Of a stretch of 64,000 nucleotides of DNA, positions 58,156 to 64,000 are shown one piece after another. Below the pieces are notes generated by a model. It saw nothing but the letters and a program-made list of their open reading frames with translations, did not search any database and was not told where the DNA came from. Within the stretch, counting starts at the first letter, position 1, and the number at the start of each line of letters is the position of its first letter. The DNA is from Forficula auricularia (lineage: Eukaryota; Arthropoda; Insecta; Dermaptera; Forficulidae): contig JALMQS010000268.1 in NCBI GenBank assembly GCA_024734495.1, forward strand, positions 143,274-207,273, read 5' to 3'. The position numbers and the translations under genes are program-made.

Positions 58156-59370
58156 ATGCCGTCTGAAGAAATTGATTTACCCATCTGGCTTAATAACGAA
58201 TTTATTGAAGAAATACTGCAAAAAGAAGACAGAAATTTGGAAATTGTAAATGCAGAAATTGAAGAAGCATGTGGAAAAGGGGAAAATTTCGCAAGTAAAA
58301 TAATGAGAATCCATGTTGATGTAAAGGTTAAGGAAATCTCTGAGAGAAAAACATTTTTATTGAAATTTCTAAGTGATGGAATTTCGGGAAAGTTCTTTTG
58401 TGATAATGGAATGTTCGAAAGAGAAATCGATATGTATAAAAATACGATGCCTTTAATCAGAGAACTTTACAATAAATATTACCCAAATGAAAAGATAGCT
58501 CCATACACAAGATATTTGGAAAAGGATGGTAATAGAATGCTCATCATGGAAGATTTGTCATTAGACGGATATAAGGGTGGAGATAAGTCAGGTATGGATT
58601 TGGAGCATTGTCAAATGGTGCTGAAGAAATTAGGACGTTTTCATGCACTATCTGCTCTACTTGTAGAACAAAGTCCGCATGTATATGATGGTTATAAAGA
58701 TATGTTATTCTTTATCAAAATGTTTGAAAATTTTATTTCGTCCCTTGTACGTTCCTTGATCTTAGAAGTTGAGCATTGGCCAGAGCAAAAGCATTTAATT
58801 CCAAAACTTCAAAAATTTGCGAATAATATTATAGAAATCGGACGAAAAGCCACGAAACAGCATCCTGGAGAATTTTTAGTACTAAATCATGGTGATCTTT
58901 GGACATCAAATATGCTCTTTAATTATACGGATTCAGGAAGTGTATCGGATGTCATATTCGTTGATTACCAAGGAGTCTTTTGGGGAACTCCGATGAATGA
59001 TTTAAGCTATTTTTTATGTGGAGCTTTTAAAGGTGATTATTATGAAAACAGAGATTTACTCATCAAAATTTATTATGATTCTTTATCGGAAACATTGAAG
59101 GAAATAAATTATCCTAAAGAAATACCAACATGGGAATACATCCAAAAGCAGGTTAATGAGAAGGAGATTATATTCGCTATTTATACTTGCACATTTTTTC
59201 CTATACATCGGTCCCAATCCTCAGACGGATTCAAATTTGATGAACGTCTTTATAAAAACGAATACCTTACAGATAGACGAGAAAAAATATTTCAGCGCGA
59301 AACAACACAAGTGGAATTAAAAAAGAGACTATTAAAATTTGAAAAAGCTGGCATATTTGACCGTTTGTAA
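58156..59370 (+). CDS. EcKL5: intact ecdysteroid kinase-like protein (404 aa)
   Basis: The family phosphorylates ecdysteroids or other small hydroxyl compounds with ATP in the cytosol; the substrate of this member is unknown. The ATG at 58156 lies two bases after acceptor TTTTTAG and matches the start of every other copy; an upstream GTG frame start at 58135 lies inside the intron. Visible parts: glycine-rich loop CGKGENFASK (39-48), candidate ATP-site lysine K70 in TFLLKF, hinge LIMEDL (129-134), catalytic LNHGDLWTSN (243-252; Asp247, Asn252) and metal-binding FVDYQ with Asp270. The length is normal for the family and no frame damage is seen. It is the only intact copy on this strand and the best candidate for a working gene. 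The conserved TATA-bearing block upstream suggests a 5' UTR intron of up to 2.5 kb. Confidence 0.92.
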   Translation: MPSEEIDLPIWLNNEFIEEILQKEDRNLEIVNAEIEEACGKGENFASKIMRIHVDVKVKEISERKTFLLKFLSDGISGKFFCDNGMFEREIDMYKNTMPLIRELYNKYYPNEKIAPYTRYLEKDGNRMLIMEDLSLDGYKGGDKSGMDLEHCQMVLKKLGRFHALSALLVEQSPHVYDGYKDMLFFIKMFENFISSLVRSLILEVEHWPEQKHLIPKLQKFANNIIEIGRKATKQHPGEFLVLNHGDLWTSNMLFNYTDSGSVSDVIFVDYQGVFWGTPMNDLSYFLCGAFKGDYYENRDLLIKIYYDSLSETLKEINYPKEIPTWEYIQKQVNEKEIIFAIYTCTFFPIHRSQSSDGFKFDERLYKNEYLTDRREKIFQRETTQVELKKRLLKFEKAGIFDRL

Positions 59371-61445
59371 ATATCTGAAATGGATAAAATTGTAAAATGA
59401 TTTAAACTTCTATAAGCTGCGAACTTTGCAGCTTAGGTTTTGGAGTTAATTTGAGGAAAAAAAAACTTTATTGTTTTAGAGAAATTGATTTTTAAACTTA
59501 AAGTTTTAATTTTTCTTTTCTTAAAGCAATTCGAATCGCGAAAGTTAAATAATATGATCAATAATTTCTTATGTTAATTCTACATTATTTTATTATTTTT
59601 TGATTTTATTGAAAAGGAAAAATAAACTGAACATCCGACGGGTTTCGAACCCATGTCTCTCTCCTTTACGCGAAGAGCGGCCTAACCAACTAGCCCACAG
59701 ATTCACTTTATTGTTTACAAAAATATATATAAATATAGAGGTATATATTTATTGCTTTTTAAAGATTGTTTAAATGTATATTTTAATAAATAACAAGGCA
59801 CTATATTTTATTTTGTACATTCTAAAAATATAATAGAGGTAAAATCCTCCAAATCTGTTTTTACATAATAAAAAAATAATGTACTGCTGAGTTTGCTTTA
59901 AAAATAAAAATAAAAACATTTGAGACGTTCGACTGCGAGATAGGCAACCTGCACAACATTCACAACAAGATGTTGATTTTTTTTCAGTAAGGAAGTTTGA
60001 AATTCTTATATTCATTTTGATTCAAGTAATTTTTGATTATAGGGCCTTTGGTCATTCTCAATAATTATGAAAATTTAGATAACGATATTTCTAGTTTCTA
60101 AACTTGGTATCTTTGACGGATATTGATGATTTATTTAGTCAAATATTGTAACATCTTTGTAAAAGTACATTAAGTTTTTAACATTTTTTTTTATTCCTTA
60201 GATCAATATTAATAAAATATAAACCGATTTAATATTTTTTTCACATTTGTCTTTGAGTCAATTTTTTGTATAAAAACAACCCCTCTCATTCGTAAAATTC
60301 GTAATTTTCATGGAGTCAAGTACATATTTCTCCACCCTTTTTTTGGAAATAACTTAAATATCTATCTGTACAATTTAAACTTATCAAGTAATCTCACCTT
60401 TTAGATATGTAGAAACTCTGTTTTGCTTGAAAAGGACCCCCTCACCCTTGTTCGACACCAAAACGTTGTTTTGCTAAGACTTCAGGTCTTCGGGACTCAT
60501 TTAACAGAAGAAATAATGACAAAGGATAGGAATTAGTTAATAAGAAGCTAAAACTGTAGAATCAAAAAATACTAACTATTTCTATAAAAAAAAAATTTTT
60601 AATCTTAGATTTAATTATATAACAATTTTCAACGTCTTTATTTCTTGATACATTATATATAACATTTATAAAAATATAACAACAATAGGTAATAATAATC
60701 AATTTGGTAATTTTAATCTATATAATAAAATAGAATATATGGTTTTTATGTTATCTCTGCAAGCCGTTTGACTGCCTGAATAGAATTTCGCTTTGTTAAT
60801 TTAAAAAAGCAATGCAAAAAATAAAGGCTAGCTGTTAAGCTCTGATGATACTCTCTCTCTATCTCTCATTTACATCCTAGTAGCCTTCTTACTTTTCTTC
60901 CACTCCTTCTTATCATAAATATTTTGATCAAGAGATTGAGAAAAAATAAATTTACTTCCTTTGAAAGTAAACCTCTTTTAAATATACTAAAAATTAATTG
61001 AATAAATCATACGTTAATATAAGAAATTATTTTAATAGTCCGAGACCAAGGTTCTCCAGTTTTGGCCCCGATTTCTCGATCAAGCCTAAAGTGTCAGCGT
61101 GATGACGTCAACGCTTTCATATCAAGCATAAAAAAATTTCTTCTCTTAAGTTGCTATCAAAATTTGTACGTCATTACGGTGACACTAGGCTTGAGGAAGA
61201 AGTACGAGCATATCTGTATACTACTTATCTTGGCCTAAGAGTAATTAGAGATAAAATTTTTCGGATTAAACCAATAAGATAAAATCCTTACAATAAATTA
61301 TCATTCATTAAGTGTAAGTTGTTAGTCTTTATGTTTAAGTCGTTATTAAAGTTTTTGGAAGCAAATTATTTTGTTCCTCAAATGCAAAAATCGTAGAGAG
61401 CTAAATCATTTCAACTGAATTCTTCTACTTCACAGAATTAATGTA
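59371..61445. other. Gene-free interval between the convergent EcKL5 and EcKL6
   Basis: 59770-60015 is a diverged version of the 3' flank of EcKL3 and EcKL4. 60055-60260 matches 49525-49600 plus 51170-51265. No gene is supported. Confidence 0.5.
59631..59706 (-). repeat. tRNA-like sequence, probably a SINE head
   Basis: On the minus strand GGGCTAGTTGGTTAGG (A box) and ATGGGTTCGAAACCCGT (T-arm with B box) are excellent. The 5' and 3' acceptor strands do not pair, and the anticodon loop lacks U33. It is therefore a tRNA-derived repeat, not a functional tRNA. Confidence 0.55.
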
Positions 61446-62684
61446 TTATTCAAAATTAAACAAACCCTGCACTTCAAATTCTCGAAGCCTCTTTCTGATC
61501 TCTTTTGCTGTAATTTCATTTGAAAATATCTTTTCTCGTTTAATCTGATATTTCGGATCTTGGATTTCTCCAAATGAAATCGCATCCGATGGATCAGCTC
61601 GAGAGATTGCAAAATCTGAGCAAGTAAGGAGGAATCCTAAAATACTCTTCTCTTTAATCTCATTTTGGATGTATTCCATAGTCGGGATTGTTTTCGAATA
61701 ATTCAATTGAATTAATGTGTCAGTTAAAACGCAATGATATTTTTCTAAAAGTACGTTTGTGTACTTGTGGCGAGTTTCATCTTCCATGCTTGAATAGATC
61801 ACATTTTGCAGATCCCATGCAGGACTTCCGTAATAAATCAACTGAAAATCTAAAAATACCAATTGCTCTACTTTTCCGGATTCGGAATTTTTAAATAATA
61901 AATTTGGCGTCCATAGATCGCCGTGATTCAAAACTAAAAAGTCATCAGGTTTGTGCTGGAATGTATCTCGGCCTATCACTGCCAAATTTTCAGCAATCTT
62001 TTCTACTGGTACTGTGAGATGTTTTAATTCAGACCAATCATCGAATTCTAGAGCAAGGGATCGAATTAAAATACTAAATAATTTAGATATATTTTCACTA
62101 AAATATAAATGCTCTTTAAATTGACTAAATATATTTTGTAGCTTCTCGGATAGAATAGCAGAAATGGCATGAAATTGACCTAAGTATTCCATTAGTAGTA
62201 GACTTTGATCCAAATTTAGGCCCATCATTCTATCCGCCATTTGAAATCCAGCTGATCGCATATCCTTCAAAACGATTAGATCCTTCAGCTCATCAGTTGG
62301 GTTTTTAAAATAAAATCCTTCAGGGTTGAATGGATTTTGATTAGGTCTATACTTATGCAAGAAATCATTTAAAGAGGGTAGAATATCAAGAAAGAAGATC
62401 TTCTCTCGATTCCACATTCCATTCTCCAGTAGATATTGGCTCATTTCACCCTCACCGAGAGTTTTTAAAAAATACGATCTTGACTGGTTCTCATTTTCGC
62501 TTTCCAATTTTATGTCAACACGCACAATAATTATTTTGCTTCCATAGTTGTCCCCTTTCCCGGTGGACCCATTCACAGATAAATTGATCACTTCGAGATT
62601 TGGGTCAGAATGGCCTTGGCGTAGAACCGCCTCCATTAATTTTACATCAAGCCATGGAGGAAGAGAATCATCTCCACATGCCAT
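61446..62684 (-). CDS. EcKL6: divergent intact ecdysteroid kinase-like protein (412 aa)
   Basis: A single open frame runs from ATG 62684 to a stop at 61446. Visible parts: loop TGKGDNYGSK (41-50), candidate ATP-site lysine K74 in YFLKT, LIVLKDM hinge region (136-142), catalytic LNHGDLWTPN (252-261; Asp256, Asn261) and LDFQ with Asp279. The family role is ATP-dependent phosphorylation of ecdysteroid-like or other small substrates. It differs from the + strand copies in much of the N-terminal half and carries extra residues near 62-70 and 113-134. On the minus strand, acceptors TTTTAG and CTTCAG precede the ATG, so a 5' intron is likely here too. It is the parent type of the split fragments at 51268-54335. 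No damage is seen. Confidence 0.92.
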   Translation of the reverse strand: MACGDDSLPPWLDVKLMEAVLRQGHSDPNLEVINLSVNGSTGKGDNYGSKIIIVRVDIKLESENENQSRSYFLKTLGEGEMSQYLLENGMWNREKIFFLDILPSLNDFLHKYRPNQNPFNPEGFYFKNPTDELKDLIVLKDMRSAGFQMADRMMGLNLDQSLLLMEYLGQFHAISAILSEKLQNIFSQFKEHLYFSENISKLFSILIRSLALEFDDWSELKHLTVPVEKIAENLAVIGRDTFQHKPDDFLVLNHGDLWTPNLLFKNSESGKVEQLVFLDFQLIYYGSPAWDLQNVIYSSMEDETRHKYTNVLLEKYHCVLTDTLIQLNYSKTIPTMEYIQNEIKEKSILGFLLTCSDFAISRADPSDAISFGEIQDPKYQIKREKIFSNEITAKEIRKRLREFEVQGLFNFE

Positions 62685-64000
62685 ACTGAAGCAGAGACTA
62701 AAACAGAGAATAAAATAAATAGTATATAGATCAATGAATGCGATAAGTGAAAAACAAATACTAGATTAGTGATAAAGTTAATTTTTTCATAACACAGAGA
62801 TTTCGAATAGTTCTCAATTTGCTCATATTAAAAAGACTCAGGCTCTGACATCTATTCATAATTTAGGTCATGAAAACAAAATGATCTAAGTTTGTTATTA
62901 TTTAATTCTTTGGCTCAAATCGCAAAATGAGATGTTAAATTACAAGCTTTATAAAGACGTATTTTATTATATCAGTTTGTTTCTGAAACTTTATTTTTTT
63001 CTCAATGATTTTGCTTAAAATTAATATGATGTAAAAGTTGGTCAAGCTTGTATTTAGTGTTGTTAGATAGATTTTTATATAATAACCAAAGCTAGTAAAT
63101 TAAATAAGATACAAATTTGAAATTTAAAAATTATAGGAGAATTCATTACCTAAAAATAAAAAAAAAATCATATTACAAGTTTGATCGAATTATTATTTTG
63201 GGGAGGGTCCATTAGATAATATTATAATAATAGAATAAATAAATAAATTAAAAGGTTAGGTATTCACAAAAAATGAAATATTGGTTTTGAGTAATATTCA
63301 TTATATACTCGATCTTCCATCTTATGTTAGCGGCATGATGGTAGGAAATTGTACCAGCTCACAATTAAAATTGATAAATTTATCTATTTTATTTTTATAG
63401 TTGGGGCATCCAAGAAAGATTATGAATTATGTTCCCTTGGAATCACAACCACAAGAGGATTCATTCTAAAACCTATTCTGTAAAGATTAGAAGGGCGTTA
63501 TGAATTGAAGCAATCTTACTCTAATTAATAGGACACTTAGTATCAGAATATACTTTTTGTCCAAATAGGTATTGAAAGGCGGAATGAGTGGATTTAATTG
63601 ACCAAGGAGAAATCTTTAAACTACATGATGACATATTCAAGATCACGTAATCACCAATTGCCATTTTTAAGCAAAACTTTTTGTCTTTTTAGTATTAGGA
63701 TATTAGAACCGGCAAAATTAAGTATATTTACTTTAAAGCGAGATTTCCATGATTACCTGAAAGATGGAAGGACGTTGGTTGATAAGAGCAAACACACTGA
63801 CTTCTCTTCATCAAATAGAGATTCGTGATAATAGTTCTCCCTTCTACCGACCATAATCGAACAAAGGAGGGGAAAGAATTACATAAGAAGAAAAATTGAA
63901 ACAAAATGAATTGTGAATAAAACAATAGTGCAATTGCAACACACAATTTAATGACGTTTGTTTGCCGGAATAAAAGAATACCGCGTCATCCATATAATAA
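62685..64000. other. Gene-free region upstream of EcKL6
   Basis: The minus-strand promoter of EcKL6 should lie here, but I see no copy of the conserved TATA block. Short ORFs at 63598-63946 on both strands overlap and lack family features. Confidence 0.45.

Noticed and set aside
59631..59706. Functional tRNA gene on the minus strand
   Set aside because: T-arm is canonical but acceptor strands do not pair and U33 is missing.

Overview
The window is nuclear DNA of an arthropod, most probably an insect; the order cannot be fixed from the sequence. It is AT-rich and full of transposable elements. Its genes are preceded by eukaryotic splice acceptors, and the main gene family is the ecdysteroid kinase-like (EcKL, CHK kinase-like) family, which forms arrays in insects. 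I see no bacterial or viral genome organisation.

Layout. 1-16 kb is repeat territory: a 137-bp-arm palindrome (1239-1571), then a young LTR retrotransposon on the minus strand (2998-8139) with 1.08-kb LTRs, a 4-bp target duplication (ACCT), a primer binding site and one gag-like ORF but no pol. Several fold-back elements and 5'-truncated CR1/Jockey-type retrotransposon tails follow. From 16 kb to 59.4 kb five EcKL copies lie in the same (+) orientation: EcKL1 (16148-17374) and EcKL2 (20083-21326), both frameshifted; EcKL3 (36057-37261) and EcKL4 (45858-47070), near-identical copies sharing a one-base deletion in the glycine-rich loop; and EcKL5 (58156-59370), fully open. A sixth, divergent and intact EcKL gene lies on the minus strand (61446-62684). 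A broken relative of EcKL6 is split into two fragments (51268-51476 and 54207-54335) by repeat sequence.

EcKL3 and EcKL4 belong to a tandem segmental duplication, about 24.49-39.25 kb and 39.25-49.0 kb, whose junction is visible at 39246-39250. EcKL2 to EcKL5 share an upstream block that ends in a TATA-like box (GGGTATAAAG) inside an inverted repeat. Every + strand copy has a splice acceptor two bases before its ATG. This suggests a promoter, a short 5' UTR exon, a TE-filled intron and a single coding exon. EcKL5 keeps the empty sites of two elements present in EcKL3 and EcKL4, so insertions and duplication can be ordered.

Mobile DNA includes a hAT-type MITE, THAP-DDE_4 transposase pseudogenes, a TIR element with an integrase-like remnant, tRNA-derived SINEs, two abutting Helitron-like elements, six head-to-tail poly(A)-ended units, and a 1.66-kb insertion with a small multi-exon gene. 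Two repeat families carry a stem-loop resembling part of the hammerhead ribozyme core; one of them has target duplications of 9 to 18 bp.

Caveat: many EcKL frameshifts are single-base changes in homopolymers, so assembly error is an alternative to true pseudogenisation for some copies.
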